Positions 19,706 to 31,426 of a stretch of 64,000 nt of DNA are shown here, in pieces. The stretch comes from Elymus sibiricus (taxonomy: Eukaryota; Streptophyta; Magnoliopsida; Poales; Poaceae): the NCBI GenBank assembly GCA_039707655.1, contig CM077666.1, positions 240,528,166 through 240,592,165 of the forward strand, read 5' to 3'. How positions within the stretch are numbered: the stretch's first letter is position 1; every line of letters begins with the position of its first letter. Under the pieces are notes generated by a model. It did not search any database. It had not been told where the DNA came from and saw only the letters and a list, made by a program, of their open reading frames with translations. Position numbers and translations under genes: made by a program.

Positions 19706-21329
19706 ATGATGGATAGGCCGAGCACTTCTTCAAATCCCCTCTTCGACGAGCACAACGCACCGAACGACTACATATCCAAGAACCATCTCTTTGGGGTACA
19801 ACGAGCCTTGCATCAAGAGAGTGAAGCTTTGGGCGACCGCATCGAGCAACTCACAACCGACTTGTGTCACTCCGAAACACGAACAAGACACTACCTCAAT
19901 GCCAAGCTTACTACACAAATGGAAGAATTTCGTGCCATGATGATTGACTGCGCTTCCTCAACTTCGTCTTCGACAAGGAGAACCCAGTCCCGACGCCATA
20001 CTTCGGATTCTTCATCGGATGCAAATCTTCCACAAGCTCGTCCTCATATTCGACAAGACTATCAAGCTACACAATATCCATTACATGGCAATGGTTTGCA
20101 AGACCGCCTTCGAGAGCGCGAACGACAACGTCATCAAGTTCAAGACGCCATGCACCAAGAGCAAGTTCCACGACGTCAACAACATGACACGCAAGACCGC
20201 GATCCACTTCGGCAAGAGCAACAATGTCGTGAGCAACAAGCCCTCGAAGCTCAACATGCACTTCGAGAAGCCACTCGTGCTCTCGTCGAACACAACTGTC
20301 GTGTGCGTGAAGAAGAAGAGGCACGTCGTCACCAATAAGAAGCCGCACACCTTGAGGAGAATCAAGAAAGGAGGAACCGCGCAAGAGTACCTCGTCGACA
20401 ACGTCGAGCCAACCACATAGAGCAAGCCGAGAACGAGGATGACGACCCACCTCCAAGACAAGAACGACGATAACACCGGAATCATGACGAACAAAGCTAC
20501 GGCAAGCAGTTCAACATGCTGAAGTTCTTTAGAAGCACCAATCCCGAAGACTACCTCTCATGGGCCTTAAAGGTGGACAAGATATTCCTCTTCACCAATA
20601 TGACGAGGAAGAGAAGGTAGCCATGGCATCGCTTGAGTTCCAAGACTATGTTCTCATTTGGTGGGAGCAAGTGATCGAAAGACGCCAAGATAAAGGCGAA
20701 CCACCCATCACCACTTGGACTCAAATGAAGGGTGTCATGAGAGCTCGTTTTGTGCCTACACACTATAGCCGCGACCTCTTCAAGAAATTGCAACTCCTTA
20801 GTGCACCAAGCGACCAAGGCGGAGTGACAAGTGCAAGAGGACTACAAGTACTCCCGGTACTCTTCCAAGACCTATGGTTCATACACTCAAGCTTCAACGA
20901 CTACGACAGCTCCTACTACGACTCGAGCTACACCAAGCACCAATGACAAGTCAAGCTCCAAACAACCAATAACATCTTCGAATCGTCCTACTTCAAGTAC
21001 ACCCAAGCCAAGAGGTTCGTCATCAACAACTCCTACGGATGCTACCGCCAAGACAAGTGCATCAAATGCTTCACTTGAAAGGGCCAAGGCCACAAGTCAT
21101 TTGAGTGCCCCACACGGCGCACCATGATCGCCAATGATGACGGCACCTACGATTCAATGAGCGAAGAAGAAATGGAAACCCTTGGGCACGTGGCCATGCA
21201 TCGACAAGTGAATGAAGATGCTTCGAGCCCCTCTCTTGTTGTCTCCAAGATCTTGACACTTCAACAACAACAAGACGAAGATCAACATTGCCACATCTTC
21301 CATACCAAAGCGGGTATCCAAGGACGTTC
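19706..21329 (+). pseudogene. El-H gag, heavily decayed
   Basis: Starts at ATGATGGATAGGCCG (MMDRPSTS). The N-terminal part includes a coiled-coil stretch (HQESEALGDRIEQL) and an Arg/Gln-rich region, and closes at 20338 by frameshift. The gag core (SLEFQDYVLIWWEQVIERRQ, MRARFVPTHYSRDLFKKL) is open at 20560-20815 in another frame. A deletion then removes about 56 codons between KLQLL and VHQATKAE. The zinc knuckle has lost its second Cys: TGA in CFT-stop. The copy ends at 21329 through El-B's insertion, so no protease or pol is present. Confidence 0.8.
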
Positions 21330-21615
21330 TGATGTAGGGTGGAACCCTAATTGACGATCTTGCACGAATTGGAGGGGATCCTACGAAGAACACAAAGAAC
21401 ACGAGGAAGAACACGGGGAAATCACAAGAGGAACACTCAAGAACAAGTCCAATCACACATCCACTAGACTAACAAACACGTGGATCCACAAGGTACATGA
21501 ACAATCAAAGGGAAAGTTACAAGGTAGAGTTCATCCCAAATCCTATGAAGGAGATGTGGTCTTGAATCCACTAGGGGATCTTCTCACATGGAGGTCTTGA
21601 TCTCCATGGGAGAGG

Positions 21616-21618
<3 letters not shown>

Positions 21619-21649
<31 letters not shown>
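21619..21649. repeat. (CT)15 microsatellite
   Basis: A CT run in the El-B LTR. El-A and the right El-B LTR have much shorter runs at the same place, so this copy has expanded. Confidence 0.9.
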
Positions 21650-21652
<3 letters not shown>

Positions 21653-21793
21653 ACGAGTAGTGGTAGGAGCTAGGCTCAATTAGATGAGCCAACACTTTGC
21701 TCCCCCAATTCGGAGCTAGGAGACGAGTACTTATAGTCCAAGGGGTAAGTTGGGGGTTACATGGGTCGTTGCCCTTTCACTGCGCACAGGCAG

Positions 21794-22030
21794 GCCGGTT
21801 GTATCGGTCACTCAACCGGTTGTACCGCTGGGAGCTCCTGTACCGGTTCTTGGAGGTGTTCGTGGAAGTAGGGACCGGTTGTACCGGTCAAGCTGCAGCT
21901 GTGGGAACAACCGGGGCGGTACCAGTCTTGCGCCGCTTGATTACAGAACGTGGACAGGTAGTTGGGCGGTAGTGGACCGGTTGTACTGGTGGACTGGTTT
22001 TACCGGTGTTCGGACCGGTTGTACTGGTAT
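21794..22030. promoter_or_regulatory. U3 palindrome array, spacer TTGTA (El-B)
   Basis: About eight CCGGTTGTACCGG-type units, several degenerate (GTATCGG, GTACTGG, TTTTACCGG). Same position as in El-A and El-E. Confidence 0.65.
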
Positions 22031-22767
22031 TTCTGGGCTGACACGGTCCTCCTCTTCCTTCTCTTCCATGCTTCCCTCGCGGATGGTGTAGTTGTTCCTT
22101 GGTGCTTGCACTCCTCCTCGACATCCGTGAAGCTCCGACAATACCTATGCATGCACATGGGAGAAGTGTCAAGTAGTATACCATCCTCGAATGGGTCAAG
22201 TGAGCACGTGTAAAGGAGATGATTCACCTTTGTGTATGTGAAGTAGATGTCGCATGTGTCACTTGCCAAATGGACTTTTGACATGGTGATGTCCGTAGGA
22301 TGCTCCGCATCATCCCCTCCCCCTTGGGAAAGATCCGTCCTCGGATCGAAATCCAAATCACCATGGGAAAGAGATGTCATCGCCATGTAGAAGTGGACGA
22401 TCACCAAGAACTTATCATCTTGTAGCTCGAAATGGGCACTCTCCAATGTCGCACCATCTCGTGATTCCTTCAAAAGGAGCAAGAACAACAAACACTTGGA
22501 AAAACAAATGTGGTTAGCGTTAGTGCAAAACCAAGCATTCAAGTGGTGATTCACCCAACAAGTGTCGTCGTCATGTATGGCATAAGGTGTGACAAAGGAA
22601 TGAGACATGGCATGTAAGCACATAAATTGAGCACAATCAAGATCATCATGGCAACAAGCATGCAAATGGGAGGTAGAGATGCTAATATGTGTGACAAGAG
22701 AACAAGCATCTACCTCATGGTCATAGCAAACATGCATAAAGCTCAACAAATGGTCTATGGTAAGCAT
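22000..22767 (-). pseudogene. El-B novel-region C-terminus joined to the LTR-encoded tail
   Basis: Here the Cys/His-rich region (SISTSHLHACCHDDLDCAQF, SFVTPYAIHDDDTCWVNHHL) runs without a break through [11 protein letters not shown] and on into the LTR, ending at 22000 in the palindrome array. It shows that the two overlapping frames of El-A are one protein. Upstream parts of El-B's frame are shifted. Confidence 0.65.
22313..22328 (-). other. El-B polypurine tract
   Basis: The minus strand reads CCCAAGGGGGAGGGGA before TGATGCGG; the frame is open into the LTR. Confidence 0.8.
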
Positions 22768-24004
22768 AGGAATTATTCACAACACCAATGAAGATGAGAT
22801 GTCGAAACACATGGGGCAATCCAAAGTGCAAGACACATAATGTGCATATGGTGTAGTGAAAATCGAGTGGATCTCAACACAATAGAAAGAGCAATTGTTC
22901 ATCATGTGTGAGGCAAACAAGGCAAGCATGCAGCAATCAATGGGACATGGCATATGTGAAGTGATGACATTGTTGCAATCAAACATATGACAGGAGCAAG
23001 AAATCCACAATTTGGATGCAACACACAACATGATGCATGGAAAGGTGGCAATCAAAAGTGAATGCAATATCGCTAACATGTGTTCAAATAAGTGGTCGAA
23101 GATGACTGATAAGTGTCATGGTGCAAGCAACACATGAAGTATGATCCACAATATCCGAGATCAAGAAAGATGTCACCTCAAAAGCGTGTCCTTGTGCGTC
23201 CTTCACAATGCCAATGCATAAGATTATGCGGTGTAGAAGTGAGTCATGGTCGAATGTATGAGGCTCGCTCTCGAGAGCTCGAATGGTCAACTCACATGAA
23301 ATGGAAGTTGACACGAAGTCCAAGTATCCTACACATGCACACAACAAAGCAAAGAACGTATGCGCATGGTAGATAACACATCATCCATCATGATGGTTCT
23401 CTTCTCTTGCACATAACCATTAGAAGCACAAATGCATGAATAATATGAGATGGATATATTCATGGCACTAGGCATATGGTGCAAAGAAGGAAGACAAGCA
23501 TGCTTCACATGAAATATGTCAAAAGCTCCGAGTATATGGGAGAAAGCTATGGGGGCAATCTCATTAGCAAGACTAAAAGCATTGTTACACTCAATACAAG
23601 GAAATCATCTAGCATGAGAGAGAGGCAACATATGGAGCAATTGGACCACATTTAATAGCAATCATGTGCAAAGCATGGAAATGGATGCCATCAACCGCAT
23701 GAAACGAGCAAGTATGAATCATCGGTGATGCAACAAGGCAAGCAATCCGAGTAATCATGGTATGTAAGATAGTAGTGCGAAGATGCAACATACTAGAGGA
23801 ATCCACAAAAGAATCATGGCAATAGAAATATATATCTCCACCAAGTTTGCAAATACACATACAAATACTAGAATCAAGTGTCATATGAAATGCAAAGCAA
23901 GGGTCACAAATGCATGGCAAAGGCATAGGAATGAGCATATCATGCAAAGTGAACATGGCAAGATGGGCATGGAATATGTAATGGACAATAACCCATAACC
24001 ATGT
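22768..24004 (-). pseudogene. El-B novel Cys/His-rich region, C-terminal half
   Basis: Homologous to the El-A frame (about 770-2100), but split by frameshifts near 22770, 23080 and 23350-23600 and by internal deletions. The IMMDDV...RALES block is at about 23260-23390. It ends at El-C's insertion; the N-terminal half resumes at 32373. Confidence 0.65.
24000..24004. other. Target duplication CATGT, left copy (El-C)
   Basis: CATGT at 24000-24004 and at 32373-32377 flanks El-C exactly. Removing El-C and one copy restores the El-A-like text CCATGTGAGGGCC. Confidence 0.95.
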
Positions 24005-24953
24005 TGATGCGGAGCATCCTTCGATCATCCCCATGGATACCTCACCACCTCACCAAGCACCAAGTGGACCTATGACAAGAGCTCGCGCACGTGCCATCGA
24101 GAACGAGGTGAACTCACTCCTTTACAACTTTCATATGGATATGGATGGAACTTGGATGCTACCTCACAAAGGAACTCTATGTATCATTAGGCATGATGGA
24201 GTCGACCACCAAGAAGCTAGGGAGCCTCGTCAAGTCCAGGAAGAAGAACAGGAGCACCGCCAAGAAGACGGAGTCAAACAACGGGAAGAAGGACAACTGC
24301 CCAGGCGACCCCGTGCCCACGGGCCTAATGGACCCCGTGCGCACGGGCTACCCAGAAAGTCTCTGGATACCCCGTGCGCACGGGCCCCAAAAGACCCCGT
24401 GCGCACGGGACCCCTCGCTGTAGCTGCTGATAGCCCGTGCGCACGGGCGTGTACCGTGCCCACGGGACCCCCATGCGCACGGGCCCCACTTACCCCGTGC
24501 GCACGGGCCACCCAGCGAGGTGGCTGACTTTTGCCTGTTTTTCCCTCTCTTCGTCCCCTACCTCCCACCTACTATATATTCCATACCTAAGACATTTGTT
24601 AGGGTTAGCAAAGTGTATTGAGACATTCATAGAGGGCTTTGCTCATCTACCACTCCTCTTGGAGATCAAGACCTCCTAGAGAGAAGATCCCCTTGTGGAT
24701 TCAAGACCCCTTCTAGGGAAGGATCCCCATCATAGGATCATCAAGACCTCACCTCCTTTGGAGTGAGAAGAACCTTACCTTTGTGCTACTTTCGTTTGAT
24801 TGTCTATGTATGCTTGTGGATCTATGTATGCTACTCTAGTGGATGTGTGATTTGGGTTTGTTTGAGTGATTTCTCTCTTGTGTTCTTGTGAGTTCATCCC
24901 TCTTACACTCCAAGTGTGAAAAGATCTTCCCCTAGGGTCTCTACCCTACAACA
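24005..24953 (+). repeat. El-C 5' LTR (949 bp)
   Basis: TGATGCGGAGCATCC...CTCTACCCTACAACA. The first ~500 bp encode [20 protein letters not shown] and continue as an open frame through the palindrome array. A TATA-like ACTATATATTCC lies near 24571. Confidence 0.95.
24310..24507. promoter_or_regulatory. U3 palindrome array CCCGTGCGCACGGG (El-C 5' LTR)
   Basis: Eight units of a perfect 14-bp palindrome or one-base variants (CCCGTGCCCACGGG, CCATGCGCACGGG) are separated by 9-25 bp of unrelated sequence. Confidence 0.75.
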
Positions 24954-24956
24954 TCT

Positions 24957-24971
24957 TGGTATCATGAGCCA
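24957..24971 (+). other. El-C primer-binding site
   Basis: TGGTATCATGAGCCA is the initiator tRNA-Met complement with one inserted T, as in El-A and El-B. Confidence 0.75.
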
Positions 24972-26366
24972 CGTTGATTCACATCTTGGAGTCCCTACCC
25001 CCCACTTTCTAGCCTGATTTTGCTTTGTTTTGTCCCAATTTCGAAAATCCCCACATAAATAGCCATCCCAATTTTTTTTGCATTTGTTGGATCTTGTGAG
25101 ATTTTGTTGTTTTGGTCCACGAATTTCTTGTTTGGCAACTGGATCTACCCTTTTTCCACCTTCCCCCATCTTCCCCACCACCACTTTCCCTGCAATTTTG
25201 CACTTTTGCCACGAATTTGGGGCTGTTCATCAGCAGCCGCCGACCCCGTGTGCACGGGCCCCCGATACCCCGTGCACACGGAGCCCCGTGCACACGGACC
25301 CAACTTACCCCGTGCGCACGGCCTCATCAGAGAGCTTTCTCCACTTCCTGTTTTAGTCCAGTTTTACCACATTTTGCACCCTTTTCATCTTCCGCACTAA
25401 CACACATTGTTCGTTGAGATTTTGAGTTGCGGTTGCCGTGTCCTAAGGTGTTTCGGCTACTTAGGGATGGTTCATCATCATCATCATCATCACCGCCATT
25501 CATCATCGCCCCGACCTCAACTTCGACATCGACAACTTCATTTCATACCAATAGAGGACGGTAACCTCGACGACACCTTGTATTTACCATTGCCATTGCA
25601 TTGATAGTCTTGAGCCTATTGCGTCACTTACCCATCGAGACTAGCGAGTTGAGAATTGCCGGGCCACGCAGTTGTGCACCATAGTGATATGCCTACTCCC
25701 AATAGCTACATTTAGCGTGCATCATCATCATCATCGTGCCATAAGTCTCTCCCGTGCATATCTTACTTACTTGTCGTAGATATCGGCTCTAGCATCAAGC
25801 ATTTTGGCATAGTAAAAAAAAAGCTTTTAAGCAAAGAGAAGAAACAAAGAGCTTGTAAGTAATAGCATTGCGCCTTTTGGCATAGTAGATCATATAGGAC
25901 ATACATAACATACTTGGGATTGAAGACAAGCACGTTACTCTCTTAGGTTGGTGCACAAGCGTATCTAGCCCATTTGAGCAATCGAGCTAGTGTCTCTCTA
26001 GCATCCGTGCAACTAGAGCATTTTCCGTGGTTCCACATTTTGAGCTCATTCCTTGGTTGTGCGGATCCCATTCATCTTCGTGTGTGAGTTTCCAAGTGTT
26101 CTACTAGGGTGTTGATCTATTTGTCTTACTTGCAATTTGTGAATCTTCTCAACATTTTCGTTATCTTGACTAACACTTGCTTGAATTTTGTGCCACTCAT
26201 CCTAACCAAGCTACTACATAAGCCTTACTTTGTAGGTGTGAGAAACAAACCCGGTACCAATTCTACTATTGTTGCATTACATTGAGTGATACTTGATACA
26301 TCTTCAATCATCGGAAAAGGTAACTTTGGTATTGTTCTCTCATTTCCTACTCACCACCACTTGACT
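24972..26366 (+). other. El-C leader
   Basis: Non-coding, 1.4 kb. It contains four palindrome units (25245-25321), the GTTTCGGCTACTTAGGGATGG tract with a short (CAT)n run near 25450-25490, and the GCTT hairpin pair (25822-25859). No gene is seen. Confidence 0.75.
25245..25321. promoter_or_regulatory. Leader palindrome array CCCGTGYGCACGGG (El-C)
   Basis: Four units: CCCGTGTGCACGGG, two CCCGTGCACACGG and CCCGTGCGCACGG, about 290 bases after the LTR. They match the LTR palindrome apart from the central bases. Confidence 0.7.
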
Positions 26367-28037
26367 ATGATGGATAGGCCTAGTACATCGGTAAACCCGC
26401 TCTTTTCAGAGCAAGAGGAGACGCACGACTACGTCACCAAGGGTCATCTCTTCGGCGTCCAGCGAGCACTACACCAAGAAAGTGAAGCTTTGGGAGATCG
26501 CATCGAGCAACTCGCCACTGACTTGCGCCACTCCGAAACACGAACAAGGGACTACTTCGACGCCAAGATTTCATCTCAAATGGAGGAATTGCGCGACATC
26601 ATGGCCAACCGCGCCACTTCCACGACTTCCTCTTCAAGACGGCGACACTCAAGTCGACACTCTTCGGATTCTTCTTCACGCTCAAGTCCATCTTGAGCAC
26701 GTCCTCCTCGGCGCAACACTCATGACGATCATCAAGCTCCACAAAATCCATTCCATGGCAATGGGTTACAAGACCGGCTTCGAGCACGAGAACGTCAAGC
26801 GCGCCAAGGCCAAGCACCATCACGTCCAAGACAAAATAACCAAGACGGCGATGCCCTCCGGTAAGAACTCCTACGCCGCGAAGAACAAGCACTTGAAGTG
26901 TAACGTGCTCTCCGAGAAGCAACTCATGCCGTGAACGAGCGCAACCGTCGTGTGCGTGAACAAGAAGAAGCGCTACGACATGAACAACAAGACGAAGAAG
27001 CTCACCTTGAGGAACGCCAAGAAAGACGAAATCGCGCTCGGATTCCACCTCCAAGACCACCGCGTCAAGCAAATCGAGCGGAGCATGAGGATGACGATCC
27101 ACCACCACGGCAAGAGCGACATCACCAACGAAGACATGATGAAGAACAACGTTTCGGCAAGCTCAAGTTCACCATGCCCAAGTTCCACGGCGGCAACGAT
27201 CCCGAAGAATATCTCTCATGGGCATTGAAGGTTGACAAGATATTTCGCCTTCACAACCACGACGAAGAAAAGAAGATCGCCATGGCATCTCTCGAGTTCC
27301 AAGACTATGTTCTCATTTGGTGGGAGCAAGTGATCGCAAGGCGTCAAGAGAAGGGCGAGCCACCCATCGCGACTTGGAATCAAATGAAGGATGTCATGAG
27401 AGCTCGTTTTGTGCCTACACATTACAACCACGACCTCTTCAAGAAACTCCAACTCCTCAAGCAAGGAGCCAAGTCGGTTGAAGAATACTATCAAGAAATG
27501 GAAGTTTCCATGATACGAGCCAATGTCAAGGAAGATGATGAACAAACTATGGCGCGTTTCTTGAATGGCCTCAACCATCCCATCAAGAAAATAGCGGATT
27601 TCCAACCATACTCCAACCTCCTCGAGCTAGTGCACCAAGCAACCAAGGCGGAGCGACAAGTGCAAGACGACTACAAGTACTCCAAGTACTCTTTCAAGAC
27701 CTACGGTTCATACACTCAAACTTCAACGACTACGACAACCCCTTCCATGACTCGAGCTACCTCAAGTACCGGCGACAAGTCAAGCTCCAAGCACCCTTCG
27801 ACATCTTCGAGTCGTCTTCCTACTACTACAAGCAGCTCCAAGCAAAAGCCTTCGTCATCGACACCTCCTACGGATGCCAACAATACAAGTGACATCAAGT
27901 GTTTCACTTGCAAGGGCCGAGGCCACAAGTCTTTCGAGTGTCCAACTCGACGCATAATGATCCTAAACGACGACGGCACCTACGACTCAATGAGCGAAGA
28001 TGAAATGGAAGCCCTCGAGCATGTGGCTATGCACTAA
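26367..28037 (+). pseudogene. El-C gag
   Basis: Starts at ATGATGGAT (MMDRPSTSVNPLF). In order: a coiled-coil N-terminus, a long Arg/Gln/Glu-rich helix (NRRVREQEEALRHEQQ), the gag core (PEEYLSWALKVDKIF, SLEFQDYVLIWWEQVI, MRARFVPTHY) and a Ser/Thr-rich linker. A CCHC zinc knuckle follows (CFTCKGRGHKSFEC, about 27900-27941). The frame is continuous from 26367 but carries stops at 26694 (TGA), 26862, 26901 and 28035 (TAA). Compared with El-E the first three are CGA or CAA codons changed by a single C-to-T. Gag would form the particle and bind RNA. Confidence 0.85.
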
Positions 28038-28040
28038 CAA

Positions 28041-30062
28041 GTGAATGAATACGAAGATGCACAAATCTATTGCGACAATGATGCGAGCCCCGCTCTTGTT
28101 GTCTCCAAGGTCTTGACACTTCAACAACATCAAGACGAGGACCAACGTTGCCACATCTTCCATACCAAAGTGGGTATCCAAGGACGTTCCGTCAAGGTCA
28201 TCATCAACGGCGGAAATTGCCACAATTTGGCAAGTGAAGAATTATGCTCCAAGCTACAATTGGTCAAGAAGAAGCACCATCGCCCCTACAAGGTCCAATG
28301 GCTTAGCGACTCCGGCACAATCCAAGTGGAGCACACCGTCCAAGTATCCTTCAAGATCGGCACCTATGAAGATACCTTGGAGTGTGACATGGTTCCAATG
28401 TCCGTATGCCACCTCCTACTTGGGCGACCTTGGCAATTCGATCGCGGCGTCATCCACAGCGGACGGACCAACCACTATAGTTTCAAGATGAAGGGCAAGG
28501 AATTCGTTCTTCGACCAATGTCTCCAAGTCAAGTCGTCGCCGACAATCAAGCATCGGGCCATCGTGGAGAGACTAGTGAGAAAGAGAACCACCACAAAGA
28601 GAGTGAGCGCCACAAGCCAAAATTGAGTGACTCCACAATGAGCGACAAGAAAAACTTAGTTCTACTAGCCACCAAAAGAGATTTGAGGGATGTGAGTGAG
28701 AGCCCATCTAGTGTTGTTCACTTTGTGCTTTTATGCAAAGGTGAAGCTGAGCGGACTAATACTTCACAACATCTTCCTCTAGTGTTGTCTCATCTCTTGC
28801 AGGAATACAAGGACGTGTTTCCCGATAAGCTACCTCCCGGACTACCTCCTCTACGCGGAATCGAACACCGCATCGACCTCATCCCCGAGGCACCCCTACC
28901 GAACAAGGCACCATACCGCGTCAACCCCAACGAGACCAAAGAAATCCAACGGCAAGTCCAACATCTTATGGAGAATGGGTATGTACGCGAGAGCTTGAGT
29001 CCATGTGCCGTTCCGGTAATTCTTGTGCCTAAGAAAGATGGTACCTATCGCATGTGTTCCGATTGCCGTCCCATAAATGCTACCACCATTAGATATCGCC
29101 ATCCCATTCCATGCCTTGATGACATGCTTGATGAACTTAGTGGAGCCACCGTTTTCTAAAAAATTAATCTTAAAAGTGGTTATTATCAAATTCGCATGCG
29201 AGAAGGTGATGAATGGAAAACCGCTTTCAAAACCAAATTTGGCTTGTATGAATGGTTAGTCATGCCTATGGGTTTATTGCAAGCACCTAGCACTTTTATG
29301 CGTGTCATGCACTATGTTCTTCGCAAATTAATTGGCATTTGTGTTGTGGTTTACTTTGATGACATCCTTGTGTTTAGTGAAACTCTCGAAGATCATGTCA
29401 AACACCTTAGAGAAGTATTGCAAATTCTTAGAGACGAGCGACTTTATGCTAACATGGAAAAATGCACTTTTGGTGTTGATAAGCTTGTTTTCTTGGGCTT
29501 TGTTGTCTCTTCTAAGGGTGTTGAAGTTGATGAGTCTAAAATTGATGCTATTAAAACTTGGCCTCAACCAACCAAGTTGCAACAAGTGCGTAGCTTCCTT
29601 GGTCTAGCCGGATTTTACCGTCGCTTCGTTAAGGACTTTAGCACTATTGCTTCACCGTTACATGCTTTGAGTAAGAAGAACGCTCCTTTTGTTTGGGGAC
29701 CTTCGCAAGATACTGCATTTCATGAGCTTAAGAATTTGCTTACACATGCTCCAATTCTTGCCTTGCCAAACTTTGAGAAAACATTTGAAGTGCATTGTGA
29801 CGCTAGTGGTAATGGCATAGGTGGTGTTTTAATGCAAGAAAAGCGACCCATTGCATATTTTAGTGAAAAGCTTTCCGATGCTCAACTTAATTTTCCCATC
29901 TATGACAAAGAGTTGTATGCTTTGGTGAGAGTCTTGCATGTTTGGGAGCATTATCTCCGACCTCGTGAATTTGTCATCCATACCGATCATGAAACGCTTA
30001 AGTACCTTAGAGGTCAAACAAAATTAAACAAACGGCATGCTAAATGGAGTGAATTTATTTAG
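28041..30062 (+). pseudogene. El-C protease, reverse transcriptase and RNase H
   Basis: Same frame as gag. The protease-like segment VKVIINGGNCHNLAS replaces the DGGS of El-E with NGGN, so its catalytic Asp is lost. The RT is preceded by [15 protein letters not shown] and has [17 protein letters not shown]. Motif A reads FSKIDL in sisters but is stop-KINL here (TAA at 29157-29159, AAT at 29166-29168), so the first catalytic Asp is Asn. [11 protein letters not shown] (near 29350) is intact, as is RNase H start [13 protein letters not shown]. The frame ends at TAG, 30060-30062. Confidence 0.85.
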
Positions 30063-31426
30063 TCCTTCCCTTACATCATCAAATATATCAAGGGAAAGGA
30101 GAATGTTGTAGCGGACGCTCTTTCACGCAAGTGCATGATAGTTACTCAACTTGAGTTGAATGTCATTGGCTTTGAGCACATTAAAGATTTATATGAGCAT
30201 GATGATTCGTTTGCAGTCCTTATGCCAAATGTCTTGCTAACACTTATTGGGAGCGATATTATCTCAAAGATGGATACCTTATGCGTGCTAACAAACTTTG
30301 TGTTCCCAAGTCTTCTCTTCGTTTGTTGCTTTTGCAAGAGGCTCACAACGGTGGACTCATGGGACATTTCGGTCGCGACAAGACTTTTGCCACGCTCTCC
30401 AACAAGTACTTTTGGCCCAAGATGTTTCGTGATGTCGCACGCTACACCAACCGATGCTCCACATGTCGCAAAGCTAAGTCACAAGCTCAATCTCATGGGT
30501 TACATATGCCACTTCCTATACCATATCATCCATGGGAAGACATTAGTATGGATTTTGTGCTTGGCTTGCCAAGAATGAAAAATGGAAAAGACTCGGTATT
30601 TGTAGTTGTTGACCGTTTTTCTAAAATGGCACATTTTATTCCATGTCACAAGAACGACGATGCTTCACATGTTGCAAATTTGTTTTGCAGGGAAATCTTG
30701 CGACTTCATGGAATGCCAAAGACGATTGTGTCGGACCGCGATGTCAAGTTCCTTAGCTACTTTTGGAAGACACTATGCGGCAAGCTCGGGATCAAGCTCC
30801 TATTCACGTCGGCCTATCACCCACAAACCGACGGGCAAACGGAAGTCACCAACCGCACGCTCTCTACACTACTTCACGTGTTGATCAACAAGAACCTAAC
30901 GGAATGGGAAGAATGCCTACCGATCTCCGAGTATGCCTACAATCGAGCAAGACACTCTACAACCGGCAAGTCTCCCTTCGAAGTGGTCTACGGCTTCAAC
31001 CCTTTGTCGCCATTGGACATCCTACTGCTACCACTACAAGAGCGAGCGAACTTGGACGCAAGCGCAAGAGCAACATATATCAAGAAGGTGCATGAAGACA
31101 CAAGGCTCACGATAGAATGCCAAGTACAACGACTCGCCAACAAGCTCAACGCAAACAAGCATCCCATGATATTCAACCCCGGTGATCTCGTGTGGCTCCA
31201 TCTTCGAAAGGACCGCTTCCCCAACGAACGCAAGACAAAGCTTCTACCTCGCGCCGATGGGCCATTCAAGGTGCTAGCACGCATCCACGACAATGCATAC
31301 AAGATTGACCTCCCGCGGGACAAGTACAACGTGAGTGACACCTTCAACGTCAAGGATCTATTCCCCTACCATGGTGATGAAGATATTGATCCGAGGGCGG
31401 ATCTTTCCCAAGGGGGGGGGAGATGA
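30063..31426 (+). pseudogene. El-C integrase
   Basis: The first part is in the RNase H frame, then a one-base loss near 30215 shifts it. The open part from 30281 has the zinc-binding region (GHFGRDKT...CSTCRKAK), DDE residues in [18 protein letters not shown] and [10 protein letters not shown], and a GPY/F-like end ([22 protein letters not shown]). There is no chromodomain. A run of nine G in the polypurine tract makes the frame end at the LTR's own first codon, TGA (31424-31426). Confidence 0.85.
31411..31423 (+). other. El-C polypurine tract
   Basis: AGGGGGGGGGAGA directly before the 3' LTR; nine G. Confidence 0.9.

Larger units (their letters stand above)
17210..21329 (+). mobile_element. 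El-H: Ty3/gypsy element, 5' part
   Basis: The order is 5' LTR (17210-18175), primer-binding site, leader with palindromes (spacer ATGAT/ATCAT), and a decayed gag. It stops at 21329 where El-B begins, within ...GIQGRS, just before the protease motif. The remainder should follow El-B's right end outside the window, starting with the duplicated CGTTC. Confidence 0.85.
21330..22312 (-). repeat. El-B 3' LTR (983 bp)
   Basis: It runs TGATGTAGGGTGGAACCC...GGATGCTCCGCATCA, with a (CT)n run at 21619-21649 and a TATA-like TATAGTCC RC near 21735. The left flank is CGTTC (21325-21329) from El-H. Confidence 0.9.

Noticed and set aside
24310..24507. CRISPR-like look of regularly recurring short repeats
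   Set aside because: Repeats are 13-14 bp palindromes with gaps of uneven length inside plant LTRs. There are no spacers of constant size and no cas genes.
30281..31426. El-C as an active autonomous element
   Set aside because: Young LTRs and a good integrase, but six stops, a frameshift and two lost catalytic aspartates elsewhere rule it out.
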